From the NCBI GenBank assembly GCA_944472155.2, contig OX235273.1, forward strand, positions 100,090,582 through 100,154,581: a DNA stretch of 64,000 bases, in the 5' to 3' direction. Position 1 is the stretch's first letter. Each line of letters opens with the position of its first letter. The DNA is from Trichobilharzia szidati. Taxonomy: Eukaryota > Platyhelminthes > Trematoda > Strigeidida > Schistosomatidae. Below, piece after piece: positions 24,301-37,995 of this stretch. The notes beneath the pieces were generated by a model. That model ran no database searches, was not told the origin of the DNA, and saw only the letters and a program-made list of their open reading frames with translations. Both the position numbers and the translations under genes were made by a program.

Positions 24301-25904
24301 TCTGAAAACACCTGTCAATAGCACAATTTCTTTGCGAAAGCAATGATTCTGTTTTCGCAAATATACTTTGATCTATTGCAGCTTTCATATATAAAACTTA
24401 GTATTGCGTCAAAAGAATGAATCTAAACCATATGAGAGGTCGAGTAATAAGAAATGCATGACGGGTATTTCCATGAGTGTCTACGCGCCCACTCCCATTA
24501 TTTGGCATGAAAAAATGGTTTGATTTTAGTGTTTCAACGCACAGACAGTAACAGAAGTTACTGTGCACTCTCCGACTGCGTCAAATTTAAGTGAGGAAGT
24601 CACTTTGTTTTTGCTTTTAGTGCCCTAAAAATATGCATGTAAGCCCGGAATGTGTCTGGATATGACTTGATTAAAGTAGCAGAGGCCTTATGTGTTTGTA
24701 AGTGACCACATTATCAGTATAATCAAACCAAAACACCACTACCTCGCTTACCTAAGGTCGAAATTCGAACAACCCTGCAAACCGCGGATTCTTAAAAACT
24801 GCGGCTGTCTCTTACATATAATCAAGAGCTGAAAAGTTTGGTAAAAGCTATAACACAGTTAGCAAATATGTGTTTAAAAGGCAAATTACAGTTTTTTGGG
24901 AATTGAAAATGCTTAATACAATCATCACTTCAGTGTAACGCAATTTAACGTTGGACATAGAAATTCATCGTCTCAGTAAAGTTGTCCTCTTAAACACTTT
25001 TTGTCAAACATAAAACATTAGACATTTTGATCAGTTACATTGGTTAATTCAAGTGCAACCTCGAACTTGCTAAAGTGATTCATAAGCCTTGATTAGGACC
25101 ACCAAAGTAGTGAACTGCATCGTCTTTTCAGCTGGATCTCTTAAGACAGTATGCTAGTCGAATTAAATTTGGGGGGTAATTATAAGCTTCCTCTTTATAC
25201 TGTTGTTTTCGAGAAAATTTAACTATTCAAAGATTCTATGGTTCTACGACTTTCTTTGAATTTTCATATATACTGGTTGTTTGAATGTGACTCATAAGTT
25301 TGGAAAAAACAATAGTTAGCTACTATCCACACAACCTAACGGCGAATTTTAGTAAAGTATTCTAGTGTGACGGTAAATAAACATTAATCAAGGCAAACCA
25401 TACATTTCTTATTTAGTTTATCAGAGTGGTCGGTTGGATTCTTTGCCTGCCATCTGTACTTTCATAGTGCACCAGATGACGTCTATACTTAGTTGCCTAT
25501 CATTCGGTAGGTGGAAACTCTGTTTTACCATTATTCTAGGTTGTGAAATGCCACTGAAATGGTAAGACATTCGTCAATCTTATCGAGTATAAATTGTCGT
25601 AACGGCCGTTGCGAACGTTTACTAACCAAAAAATATAGATTGCACTAGCTGAGAATATGAGTTATGTGTGTCACTAAGTGCTTATGTGTGGAAGCAGTTT
25701 CAGGTGTGTTGCACTAAATGCAAACAGCATATGAAAGGGCGTATGAAGCAAAGCAACAGAATAAACCCGAGCAAATATGTTTTCTACATTCCAACCACCC
25801 TAAGCGACACACTGCACACAATATGCATATTTTTGCCAGGCTTTGTGTTTTAATCAAGTGACAGATTTAACTACATTATTCCAGTGTGAAAGCTACACAC
25901 CGAA
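21304..25904. other. Intergenic region, mostly unrecognised
   Basis: The segment 21780-22200 is the second copy of the unnamed repeat at 13480-13900. No convincing ORF, RNA gene or transposon protein was seen in 22200-25900. Short ORFs here have no splice context or recognisable similarity. Confidence 0.5.
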
Positions 25905-25907
25905 CTA

Positions 25908-28295
25908 TTATTATTGTTTCCATTAGTTCCTAGAGGAAAATAGGGCTTCAGCCGCACGTCTCCACTGCGTCCGGTTCTCCACCAACGTTTTCACCTGGCT
26001 CCACGTCTTCCCATATGCTTTCACCTCTTCTTTCCATGACCTCTTCCATGTCACACTCGGACGACCAACTTGCCGTTTCCCATTCGCGTTCCACAAGAGC
26101 GATGGCCTGTCTTGTGATGTCACTTGATGGTTTTCTCAGAGTATGGCAAATCCACCTCCATTTCTTCCTGCAGTTTTGTTGTACAGTTGATTCCTGGTTG
26201 GTTCTCTCCCAGAGATCCCAGTTCCTGATCTTTTCTGGCCATCTGATCTTGAGTATTGAGCGAAGACAGCTATCGATGAAAGTGTGTAGCTTCTTCGAAG
26301 TGTTCTTCATGATGCTCCAAGTCTCTGGTTCACAAAGTAGCACTGACTTCACATTTGAGTTGAAAATCCGAATCTTGTTTTTCATGCTGAGTGCTGCTGA
26401 CCTCCGTACAGACTTCAGAGTAATAAAAGCTTACCTTGCTTTCCCGATCCTCACTTTGATATCCTCATCAGTTCCATCCACCTGTAGTTGAAACGATGCT
26501 TCCCAAGTAGGAAGGTAAAGGAGGTTACTTCTTTCAGACTCCTCATATTTATGCTGATTGCTGTCTGTTGTTGTTGATGTTGGTGTTGTCCAGGAATCTT
26601 CATCACCTCTGTTTTCTCTATATTCACGTGAAGTCCTATCTTCTCTCGATGCTACTTCTGTCAACTTGTTGCTTTTCACGTATATATCTTGCAGTTTGTG
26701 GGAAATCAGACATATATCATCGGCGAAGTCCAGATCCTCCAAGTATTTTGTGTGGGTCCCTTTTCCAGTCTACCGCAATCAGGAAAATCATTGGCGATAG
26801 TAGGCAGCCTTGTCTTACTCCTGTCCTCACTTCGAAGGGTTCCGTAAGTTTCCCGTTATGGATTACTTGGCATGCAGCATTGTCGTACAGCTGTTGGATG
26901 AGATGTATAATTGTCGGTGGCACCCCGTAGTAGCGAAGTAGTTTCCAAATCACCTTTCGATCGACGCCATCGAAGGCCTTCTCAAAGTCGATGGAGTTGA
27001 GGTAGAGAGCTGACTGCCATTCCAAACTGTGTTCAATGATGATCCGTAGTGTTGCGATTCGATAGATGCATGACTTGTTTCTCCTGAATCAAGTCTGTGC
27101 CGGTTGAAGTTTTTCATCCAGGGTGGCGTGTTTGATTCTCCCCTTGGTGATGCGGCTCAGTATCTTGCTCGGGATGGACAGGAGCATTATGCCTCTCAAG
27201 TTGTTGTATTTTCTTAATTCTCCTTTAGTTGGCATGCTGAATAGATAGCCTTTCCTCTGTTCCTCAGGTACCTTGCCCTCTTTCCACACCTTCTCCAGCT
27301 GTGGTGTCATCAAGTCCGCTGATGTCTCTGGGTCCATTTTCAATGCCTCTGCTGGGATTCCGTCTGGTCCTGCTGCTTTTTCAGTTTTTAGCACCTTTAT
27401 TAACTTCAGGATTTCGGTTTTCGTTGTAGGGTTGATGTCCACTGGTAGTTCCGCTTCTGCCGTTGGTATTATTAGGTGCGTTGTAGGTGACGGTCGATCT
27501 AGAAGTCTTTTGAAGTGTTCAACCCAGTGTTTCCTTTGCTCCACCTCTTTGGCGATTGACTTTCCATTGTCATCCTTCCCTGGATTAATTTGCGTTGAAC
27601 TTTTCCCCGATAGGAACCTAGTTGTTTGGTAGAGAAGGTAGGTCTCCTTTGCCTGCAGCTTGTTCTGCTTCACTTGCCATAGATTCATAATGTTTTCTTT
27701 TGTTTTCCATGTTGCTTTTCTTCACTCGTTTATTCAGTGTACTGTAGCTTGTATTAAACTACTGTTTCTGTTCCTCGTTGATGCACTGGATAATCTTTTG
27801 TTTCGCCATCCCTCTCTATTCTCTTAGTCTCCATGTGCCTATGGTGAGCTATTTGTTGTCTTGTCTCTTCTCTCAGCCCAAGACTTCCACGCAGGTTTGA
27901 CTCAACACCACTTTCAGGTTGTTCCAGTGCCTTTTAACGCTGGTCTGTTCACCAGTGTTGACTTGCGTCTCCGCCTTTTCGACCCTATGATTGCAGTAAA
28001 GATGTCCTTTGTAGCCCGGTCCTTCGGTTTTTGAGTATTGGACTTGGCTTGTTTTCTGTCTGCAGCTCCTGTTTCCGTGAAAGTTTTTAATTTGATTTGG
28101 GGTGTTCCTTGCACAAGGTAGTGGTCTGAGCTGACGTCCTCTCCTTTTCTTACTTTTGTGTCCAGTAAGCTGCGTCTCCACTTCCTTTAGCAACATCTAG
28201 ATGAAGTCTATTTGATTTTTGGTTTGCACATCTGGTGTCATTTATGTTGCCTTGCGGATATCCTCGTGCCTGTATACGCTGCCACCAACAGCAGC
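25908..28295 (-). pseudogene. 5'-truncated RTE-clade non-LTR retrotransposon
   Basis: On the minus strand the order is: end of the apurinic endonuclease domain (VGGSVYR, NQIDFI near 28200-28290), the linker, reverse transcriptase (AAGPDGIPAEALK; IDFEKAFDGVDRKVIWKLL; TGVRQGCLLSPMIF; LDFADDICL near 26730), and the C-terminal region (RKKWRWICHTLRKP near 26150). It ends at about 25908 in CTAGGAACTAATGG and a short AATAATAAT tail. Several frame breaks separate the blocks. It is the same family as the copy at 53240-56345 and lacks most of the endonuclease. Confidence 0.9.
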
Positions 28296-28357
28296 ACCAA
28301 TTAATCTAAGATTCATATACCTCCAGTCTGGCAGCTCCTTAGAAACTTTACACAAAA

Positions 28358-28577
28358 TGCCAAGTAAGCAATCCAGGCATCGTGATTCATTATGGGCTGA
28401 AAACTTCAGCAAAAGACATGAATCTAGTAAGATTAAACAGCATGGTAATACAACTTCTTCTCATCTGACACAGAAACAAGATAAGCGCAGGTCAGATATA
28501 ATTACCTATTCACCGTCTTTTATGATGAGTGGTTTTGATACGGATGTTTACAATAGCTCAGATTGTGAAACAGGTAT
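28358..28577 (+). CDS. Candidate first coding exon, unrecognised
   Basis: ATG at 28358 opens 77 codons (MPSKQSRHRDSLWAENFSKR, ending SSDCETGIVDS). The last codons are preceded by a good donor, AACAG then GTATTG, after 28573, so the coding part would end at SSDCET. The protein is polar, basic and Ser-rich. No family is recognised and no second exon was located. It could also be 5' sequence of the Gypsy relic that begins downstream. Confidence 0.25.
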
Positions 28578-28599
28578 TGTGGATAGCTAATATGTGTAA

Positions 28600-29110
28600 A
28601 GCTTGGGCACTGTGGTAGTAAGCGCTTCCATATCAGAATGTTTATTAGATAAATCACACGGTGAAACAGTATTATTTACTGGATGACGTTTCGAACACAG
28701 TTTATTGTTCATAATCGCATCAATTATATTCACACAGCTCCAAAACTTGAGTTTTATAGTTTTTTGTTCTCTCCTATTTGTCGTACGGGTAGTAGAATTT
28801 TTCATTCACACTCTTGTGTGACAGTTAATTTTCCTTGTTGGAATAATATACGTGTCCTTCGCCAACATGTGGGTCTTCTAAATTGCTGTTCGGGTCAGAG
28901 GAATTTAACTACTAAGTATTACCAGTCGTTCCGTTATCATCCGTTGTATCTCGATAGTAATATTCATACCCGGACATTTCATAACACACTGGCGACGGGA
29001 GAACTACGGATTTTATAAAATTGGAATAATTACTTGTGCAGCAAATCAGGTTGATGGAAATGCTCACCGCCAAACAGAATGGTTCACCTTCACAGTAAAG
29101 CACTCTGACT
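28600..29110. other. Stretch without recognised content
   Basis: A 111-codon plus-strand ORF (28683-29018) has no recognisable motif. The stretch lies between the RTE copy and the Gypsy relic. Confidence 0.4.
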
Positions 29111-29117
29111 CATACTA

Positions 29118-32100
29118 TGGCACCATCTGTTGACGGAATGGAGAATAGTATCATGAAATTCAATCACGATCCAGACGCAAATGTCACATTTGACATACTG
29201 TATCAGCTCTATGAAAACTTACTTAAAGTTGATCCCTCCTCACAGGACGACGACTGAAAGGTACGATTGTTACTGCGTAAACTGGGTCCCGATGAATATG
29301 GATGGTATTACAATCTGATTAAAAATAATTTACTTCGTATAAACGGGTAAGTTAACAAGAGATGCATGCCATTTTTAATAATAATAATAACAATGTATAT
29401 TTTCATATAAACATAAATTTACAGGCACGATCAGTACTGTTATAAATTACAATCCTGAGGTATCATAAATTAATACTTTTTCAAAAGTGTGAATTGTTCA
29501 ATTATTGTACCAGCAATCAGAACATGCTCTTATAAATGTTAAATTGCAAACCGTTTACTATGGTCACCATCGAAGTTGAGCGACAACCCAAACTCCCTTC
29601 CGTTTCCTGCTGATAATTATGGTCAACCAGTGGACAGCGTATATTTTGGTAAGTGCTATGCCCCCACGTGACTGAAAGCTATTTCAGGAAGAGAAGAACG
29701 CGTGAGGTACACTGCAAAATGGTACAAAATACAATTATGGATAATGCATCATTAGAAGTACATTTACAATATATATGCAAGGAGGTAGAGACTCCTTGGA
29801 ACGACAGCGTACATTTGCAACCTTCAGTGCTAGCCACACTGGTCTAAGCACGGAAACTATGACGTGTTCGATGAAAATTTAGCTTTGTTCAAACATTCTT
29901 GTTGTTGTGTTTTTCATCAAAGCAACTAGACTTTAAGCAAGCAACAAATTTGAACAAATAGTGAGTTTTAGCTTTAATAAAGGCCTAGGTAGTTAAGATA
30001 AAATAGAATATAATAGTGCTTGAATAAAAAGATTATCTTGAGGTAGATAAGTGGTATTTCAGTGAGAAGTGGCCTCATAGATCTCTAAGATTAGAGCCCG
30101 TAGGACAAACTGACCTGTAAGATGTTTCACGAACTTCTGTAGAACCCACCTTAGGAGGCAGCTGAGCGTGCTTGTAGATGTTAGGAGCAAAAGCATATTT
30201 TGATAATTTTGATCTGTACAACCCCTGATTTTTTTAAGGATCTAGACTAATTGTTAATTCTCGAGCTGTCAGATAGTTCATACTGCTGTCCTACAGATCG
30301 GAGCAATTCACATTTGTGACCACTACCATGTATGTGGATCAGCATGCACCACCCTCCCTCCCTAAACATTATGTACCTCAGAAACCACGCGGCAAGTTTT
30401 TGATGACAAAATAAAGTTGCTGAGTGAACATTTCGGAGACCGCTCCTCATTATTAAGCACACGATATCGTTGCCCAAAACTGATGATGAATGAACAAGAT
30501 AATTTCCTCACTCATGTTAATAGAGTCAACAGAGAGTGCGAGAGACTCCGACCAAGGTCTTTAAAATACAATCAGTTGATAGCCCTGGTTCTCATATGCA
30601 CTCTTCATTCTCCCCGTTTCACAGATATCCTAACACAACTGCTCAGCTACCTAGAACAAAATCCCAAGTTAACTTTATATGAAATAGCTGAGGAATATCA
30701 GCGGCTGATTAATTTTGCTGAAAGATACGAACCTGGTCGAATCGACATCTTCGAGAAGCCCCGAAATCGGTGCATTACGACGGAGCGAAAAGCGCTCCTC
30801 ACCATGCAGTCCTGACCCACCTGTTCCTAAGGTTTCGCGTAAAAATACATATACTGGTTCAACCTCACAAAAATTTCAAAGAAGACACCACGATTAGCAT
30901 GCTGGTACTGTGGAGAGGGACATTTTAAAAGGTTCTGTCCGTACAAACATCGTCGCTGTCGCAAGTGTAATGTAGTCTGTCATAAAGGAGCGTTTTGTCA
31001 GCCACGTGAACACAGATACCAAAATTCAACGAATTCTCGATCTACGGTGAGTCTTAAATCTCCTAGAAGGTCAATGAGCCCACGGGTAACATGCAAAATC
31101 ACAATATCAGGTATACGGAAATATATCAATCGGCAGGCAAATGGTCATGATACACGACTGAAGTTAGGTGCCCCCTCTGGCATTACTGTGATATCAGGGA
31201 AAATTTGGGATGATATCGGTACTTTTCAAAATACTGTCCGCGCCAGTGGTGGGCACCCTAAACTAATTGGCGAACTTGAGTGCAGTGTGTGTTTCTGCAA
31301 TATCAAATTCAAGGGAATTTGTTATGCCACCCGGAATGATTAAAATCTTTTGGGACTCGATTGGTTCTACTATCTGCATCTGTCTGACGTTCCCCTTGAT
31401 TCTGGGTCCAGGCCACTGGAACTCGATGCAAGCTGTCTTTCGAGTACTTCGAGATACCAAACCATGTTTTGCCCAAACAGACCAGGCCCATGTACATACG
31501 TGGCAAAAGTTGACGAAGAATTGAAGAGATTACAACAGAAAGGTGTATTAGCACAGGTCACCTGCTCGGCATGGGCAGCATCCACAGTAGTTTTCAAGAA
31601 AGTAAATGGGTCCCTACGTATTTGTGTTGGATTTTCTACTGGGTTGAATGCTGAACTAGAGCAGCAATACTATCCTCTACCTGGTTCTGATTATTTATTT
31701 GCTGTTTTAAATGATAACTCTTATTTTGTAAAACTGGATCTTGCGGACTCATACCTGCAAGTTGAAGTAGCTCCAGAATGTCAAGAACTCCTTGTAATTA
31801 TTACACATCGTGGTCTGTGTCAACGCAATAGATTACCTTCCGGAGTTAAAATGGCCCCAGCTATTTTCCAACAGCTGATGAGCACCATCTTGGCTGGTAT
31901 TCCGGGTGTCGTGGTCTATGTTAACGATGTCTTGGTGGTATCGAATTCTCCGGACAAACTCAACAGCAGAACAGAAGCTGTCTTGTCACGAGTGTAGGAT
32001 AACGGATTACTACCGCGTTTAGAGAAGTGCGAGTTCTCCTTGAGATCTGTTAAATACCTTGTATTTATATTTGATGCATTGGGTAGGCGTCCAGGTCCTG

Positions 32101-32423
32101 ACAATATATGTGCTATAAGAGAGATGCCTGCATTTACTAACGTGTCTTCTTTACGTTCCTTCTTGGGGTTAATTAGCTACTACTCTGCTTTTCTTCCTGC
32201 GCTGCACAATGTTCGACATCCGCTCCATCGGTTACCAGAAAAGGATGCAATCTGGAAATGTTTCGAAGCCTTCAAAACAGCTTTCGAAAAGTTTATGTTA
32301 ACGTCTCAGTTGCCTTTCATATATTATAATCCAACACTTCCAATTGTAGTTGTAGCAGACGCTTCAGCAAACGGAGTGGGAGCTGTTATTTTACATGCAT
32401 TTCCAGATGGTTCACACCTTTGA
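29118..32423 (+). pseudogene. Decayed Gypsy-type LTR retrotransposon, gag to RT/RNase H
   Basis: Gag starts near 29118 (FDILYQLYENLLKVD, VRLLLRKLGPDEY), stops being readable at 29346, and resumes at 30378 (FDDKIKLLSEHFGDRSSLL). Then come a CCHC knuckle near 30900-30930 (CWYCGEGHFKRFC), a second Cys cluster, a degenerate retropepsin (GAPSGITVIS near 31175-31205), and a reverse transcriptase from about 31450 (KVNGSLRICVGFS; FVKLDLADSYLQVEV; VVVYVNDVLVVSNS, where the catalytic Y-x-D-D has become YVND). RNase H begins near 32330 (IVVVADASANGVGAVI). A stop is at 31995-31997. No integrase and no LTRs were found, so it is a dead, truncated relic. Confidence 0.85.
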
Positions 32424-32429
32424 AATGCA

Positions 32430-33676
32430 CAATATCATTGATCCTCCAATGCTTGGAAGAAACTCTTACCTTCTGGAAAATGCCCAAATATTAACTATAA
32501 GATGAACGTCTGAAGAAGTCAGGTCTTTTCACACTCAGCTACCACCGGCTTAGGGGGACTAGCTTACTTTCAATAAGATTACAAATGACCAGAGTCACCC
32601 AAACAAAAATGTTCTGCCAATAAGTACGTAAGGGACCCATCGTGGCAATCCAAAATCGATAGCTCATCACAGGGCAAAGAGTCAAGTGCTCTACCACTTT
32701 TTTCACCAAGAAACTCCTACCGGTAGATTTGGCTGCGCCGTCCGCGGAAACCCTTAAGTGGAGACTAAGCAGTCATTCAGCGACATAAGGACTGAGTCCA
32801 AACAGTACTCGTTTTTGTACTTCTCCACATCCTCCTTTGTCTTACTATTCTGACTACTCCAATTACCACAACCCTTGTATTGTGATTATTATTGACGTAC
32901 ATATAAATATAGGATAGAATTGTATTACTTTCAACAGGTGAGTCAACGAAATGTTACAGTTAACTACCACAGCCAGAAGCACAGCGACCCTGTATAAACA
33001 GTCGGAGTTCAGTTGCGAGATAGTCACATGATCGTCGAAAAATGCACTAAAACATTGCAATTGTGATATTACGTCACATAGTTTTCGCTTATATGTTGTA
33101 AGAATGTCGCCCAGTCACCACGCAGAAGATCTACTGAGAATTCACCCCATAAGCGATAGGTGCATTCATCCAGATGACTTTAGGTTGCGGTACTTTGAAA
33201 TTTGTTGGTATTTCTGACAATGTTCTTTAACCTATTCCTAACTCCAGCCCTAATCCTGACTGCTAATCCCACCTTTACTCGTAATCCTAACCTTAATCCT
33301 AGACATAAAGCCTTGATCTAGAAAGCCATAAACCTACTTCGCAGTATAGACTGACGGAAGAAGTAACTAGGGAATGAGTGGAACACTGTATTTGACTACT
33401 ATAATACCAAAAAGGTAGGCATGATTTCATCTGGAATGACCTTTCATAGCAATCCCTGGTCCCGACTGGTTCCTGAAGGTCGACTTGGCTTTGGCTCAAA
33501 TATTTTAAGTTGGCCTGAAATTTCACTAAATGCGAATTAGAAAACAATGAGAGATTCGAACTATACCTGAGTAGTTGCTGTGGCTTCTGAGGTCACCATT
33601 ATCCAATACCTTTCCTTAAATATCCGATATAGTTGATACTAGATAGTGTGAACTAAATTGGCTTGTTTGCCTTCGC
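32430..33676. other. Stretch without recognised genes
   Basis: Nothing recognisable follows the Gypsy relic. At 33240-33305 there are several CTAATCCTAACCTTAATCC-like hexamer-type repeats, too irregular for a telomeric tract. Confidence 0.4.
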
Positions 33677-33883
33677 TTGTTGGTATCAAAGTAAAGGTTC
33701 CTGGTCTTTGGTGAACTTCTGTGTGGCTCATCCTGAAACCCTACTGTGGTAGCTTTAGTTAACTCCAAAAGGAGTGGTAATGGGATTGTGTGTGGTTTGG
33801 AGTTAACCAACGCTACTACAATAGAGTGGCAGGGCGAACCACACAGAAGACCAGGAACCTTTACCTTGAGGCCAATAAGTTTA
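33677..33883. repeat. Fold-back (inverted repeat) element
   Basis: The left arm (about 33677-33767) contains AAAGGTTCCTGGTCTT, CTTCTGTGTGG and GTTAACTCC. The right arm (about 33798-33883) contains their reverse complements GGAGTTAAC, CCACACAGAAG and AAGACCAGGAACCTTTA in reverse order. The arms are about 85 bp with a 30-bp spacer. No coding capacity. It is MITE-like, but the family is unknown. Confidence 0.8.
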
Positions 33884-36800
33884 GTTTACACTATTTTGTA
33901 AAAACGATATTGGATATTACTTTGTTTTAGTCTATCTGTGCAGTTAGTGTTACGTACTTCTCATTTCAAAAATATCTATGCGTGGGTTTGTTTTTAGTAA
34001 TTATGGTTAAATTCAACTAAAAAAATCCAAAACTAAATTCGTGAATTTAATGAAATATTAGTAATCTGGTTAAGGAATAGTGGCCCAGGTGAACAGACAT
34101 ATTGTGAATCATAAACTTGGGTAACTTAAATAATTAGTAATCACAACTAACTCATTGATTTGGAATAATTAAATCCCTTGAAGTCCCGTCACACCTTCAG
34201 ATTGTTCATAGGAACGGTCCATGTTGTATCATCCGTGTGAAGGTACAAATCAATTGTCGATATATCTGCTTTATGATCGTGTCACAGACGATTCAGCCAC
34301 TAAATGTATAGCTTGAGGAAAGATTTATTTAAGGGGGATAGTAAGCCACAAGTCAGCTATTAACTAGTGGAAAACTTTTGTGGTGTAATGGCAAAGTTCT
34401 GCTTAATATTATTTAGTGATCGAGTCTCTGTGGTTGCTGTTTACGGGAGAGTCTAGGGGTCATCATTATCACCGTTCCTTCCATGTGCATCTAGTGTGAC
34501 ATGTATGGGCGATGTATGATTTATTGGCTTTCTGTTTAGCCCCCAATCCTTTTTGGACATAGTATGTCGGATAGAAGTCTTGGGATATGCCTTTGTTAAG
34601 AAATGTCCGACAGTTAGCTGGAGTTTTAAGACTAGAGTCTTTGATGACATGACGTTTTCTGCTGTTTTAGATCTGCGTTCTTGACTGAATGTACTCTTTT
34701 GTTGGATTCAACTCTAACTGTTTTGGGGTGTGGTGTTAACCAGTCATCAGGTGGATTTTTCTGTCGGTCTATGTGACAGTTTTGTGTTATTGACTTCATA
34801 GGGCTAATTATCATAGTCGTGTCGAACTAACCTATCCCAGTGCTTGAATAGTACCGATAAAACTTCGATGTCTGCTGAACTAATGTGAATAATAGCTATA
34901 TGGCGAAGAAAGTCATGTCACTTAAGCATCGTTGCAGTACCTTGTAAAATAGCGTTACTTCGGATTTCGATAGCATTATTTCCGCGTTATTGTAAGCTTG
35001 GGATTACCATGTTTCTACTGCTCTTAAGTGTTTATTCCAAGTGCAAATGTGGGGGCGGTGGGCTTATTTTCATATCTTATCCTGGTCACTAGGAAAAAGT
35101 CAAGTTAATATGGTAATTTGTGTCACATCATTCATCACAATCCTTCAAAAGGACAAAGCTACATTCGGATCTTGACATGAATATTGGTATTAAAAATGCA
35201 CTATGAGATCTTATAAATGTTTTATTATGAGTTAATATGATATTAATTGGTATGTTTATGTCTCTGGTGGTTGCTGAATTCTCTAGGTATAATAAGGCGT
35301 GTATAAAGTTATAGTGACCAGCCTGTCTCATTCTGTACTGAAATGCACGAAATCTTGTTAGGATTGACCCTAAAGTGTTTTTCTGAAAGTTAACTGGATC
35401 TAACACAGGGAAACGACAAGTTTTAGAGTTTTTTCCTTTATGACACATGACTTCTTTTATTCTTTTCTGATAAAACTAAGGTATACACACGTACTAAAAT
35501 AATTATATATAATTGCGACTGTACAGATTAGGGAATAAATTCCCCGAAAAGGGACTACTCACTGAAGTGTTTGTTCTTATATTCTTTTTGGAATTCTCAT
35601 CTCTTTTATTCTTAGGTTTCCCGGTTCGGCTTTCTTATTAGCGCCTGTTATTTTATGACTTTCGCCAAAAGTTTGGCGTGGTTTTGCTCCCTACAGGCAA
35701 CCCGAGTTTGTTTTCTTGTGAGGACTGCGATTGACTGACGTGTACACGTTCATTTCAAAATACATGAATATTAGTAAAACAAACACCAGTTAACATTTCA
35801 GATTCTTTTCTTAAAATATGTACGTTTACGGACCGTATATGCATTTAAGGGTGTGTGGGTCTCCTCATTTATATGGTTAAACAGAAGTGATCAACTTATA
35901 TCATGAATCGACCTATCATGTGGCTGGGTAGACTGCAAAATAAGATTTATTGCTAGTAATTACACGGTGCTTATTCAGATTTTAAAAGTCGCTTTAATTA
36001 CTCGAACTGTACATATTTGCTTTAAGATATACCTTAGGTGGTATAAGATATGCCTATAACTTAACTATAAGATTTGGCACAATAACCTTCGGTAGTTCAA
36101 GCACTAATTATAGTTGCTATTGTCTTACTTTCTTCAAACTTATTGCTAACTTTTTCTGTTTAATATTTCTGTTGACCTACTTTCAGACTGGTTAAAGGTT
36201 TAAAAGGTTGGCGTTCGCTCCATTGTTTGCATTATTGCATTTATTATTTATTTAAAATACAAACTTGGTACATTAAGGACAGCAAGGAATGCGCCACCCA
36301 ACAATAAAACAACTGTATATATAGAAAGTGGGGATATAATGAATGAGGGACATCATCCGGAAAGCAAGCAGGCATACCTGTCAGCAGTATTCAACATCCA
36401 TCACTTCATGTTACTTTCATAATGAGAAGAAAGAAGGAACTTGCAGCATGTTCGCCTTCGTTTGCATTTCTTGCCCATATCTTTTTTTGTACAATGTCCA
36501 GATAATTCAGTTGTGCTAACCTTGTCTGACGTATGGGCTATTACAGATGGTTTCTTAGTTAAGTCTCGCTATATTTAAGCACAAAAGAATTGAAATTTTT
36601 CTGGAGTCAGGTATCAAAGCTCATTGAGTATGGGTCGCACCGTCTGTCAAATCATAATTGAAGTCAACGGTAGGTTTTTATGTTCAGGTATCAGAAACAG
36701 CAGTATACCTTCAAAAAAGAACTACTAATAGTCGGTTCATTCATCCTGTACCCTAGCATCCTTCATGGTTCTATTTGTGGTCTGGTACATTTGTCTCAGT

Positions 36801-37148
36801 CAACCAATTTTTCTAATTTGATAGTAGGATGTCATTTTCAATAAGTTTGTGAACATTTGTGTCATAACACAATGATAATGCTGGCATCATTTTTTAATTT
36901 GCCGAGTGTTAGGAATGAAAGTACCTCAGCTCATCTCCAGGGGAACTGGTGGCTGTCGAGTGTCTCGTTTGCATTGTTGTTTGTTTTTTTCATTGTGCAG
37001 AGTCAACTAAAGATTTCCGTTGCGTTTATTCTTTGTTTCAAAAAACCTACTTAACGTTCTTTAAAGTCATTAAGTTCTATGTTGTTAATTAACTGGCATA
37101 AAGACAGACTCTGGAATGGTTTAGTCCTTTAATTGTGATAGGTCCTAT
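33884..37148. other. Long gene-poor stretch
   Basis: Only short ORFs without similarity were seen. A near-perfect 16-bp palindrome CGCCAAAAGTTTGGCG is at about 35664-35679. No transposon protein or exon was recognised. Confidence 0.4.
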
Positions 37149-37212
37149 TGCGTCATCTCTGGCGTGACCTGATATCCGGCTCTTAGTCAAGGAGTGAGTG
37201 TACTGTGCAGCA
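37149..37212 (+). pseudogene. Small LINE fragment
   Basis: TGACCTGATATCCGGCTCTT followed by GTACTGTGCAGCAATT parallels TGACATCCGGCTGTCAACCA and GTACTGCTCAGCAGTT near 63110-63150, inside the LINE ORF at 62525-63811. Confidence 0.6.
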
Positions 37213-37514
37213 ATTAAAGGATGTTTTATGGGTATTTATATTGAGCTTGAGGTTGTTTTCATCATGATATTGAGGTGTAAAAATTTGTAACTTTTGGGGA
37301 TCGGTGTTTTGGTTTCTGTATTATTGCTTTCATATGGCATTAAATCCACTCATGAACTAGTTTATACAATGTAATATATTTTATTTTCATAAATATTTCC
37401 ACCAGGAATGAAGTTTTGCTTGAACCTTGTTCTACGCGCAATAATTTTAAATAAATTAGGACAAAAGTGTGACATTATCGGTCATAAAATTTGATCTCTA
37501 TGTATTGGGTCTTA

Positions 37515-37995
37515 AACAGCCTGGTACAACCGGGAGTGGGTAGACCTGGGGCGACCTTCCTCTCGAGATGCTTTCATGTAATCATGCGTTCGTAGCCTCT
37601 GCCAAGTAAATCCTATTCACTGCCTTCACGTATTGGGGGGGGGTTCTAACAAAAGGGAAAGGGCAAATGTGAAAGTCTGGCGCTTACAACCGAAATGGTG
37701 AACATGCTGGTCTACCCAGAGAAACTGGAAAATCTTGATCACAAAACCCATGGTATACATGGGCACTGGAGTACGAAAGGATCGAGTGGTGTATGAATCT
37801 GGTGTGGTCACCGGGATCCATGGGGACGCGGCTCCCTTGCCTTATGGATCAGACTTAAAGTCAAAGTCTCGGGGAACTTGACTCTTTAAGGCAACCACCT
37901 GCTTCGGTCTGGGCATCTGTTCAGTATACCAGCCCTCGCACAAAGTATGAGACTTCGTGGTACATTACTTGGTGGTTATAATGTATGAAGTTTGT
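37515..37995. repeat. Unnamed interspersed repeat, copy of 16745-17180
   Basis: Shares with the copy in NUP98 intron 5 the order GTGAAAGTCTGGC, ACATGCTGGTCTA, GGATCGAGTGG, AGTCAAAGTCTC and CAGCCCTCG. A G-run of nine or more bases is at about 37634-37643. Confidence 0.6.

Noticed and set aside
27273..27632. Plus-strand 119-codon ORF
   Set aside because: Antisense shadow of the RTE reverse transcriptase.
33240..33305. Telomere-like hexamers (CTAATCC, CTAACC, TTAATCC)
   Set aside because: Units are irregular in length and sequence; no run of identical repeats, so not an interstitial telomeric tract.
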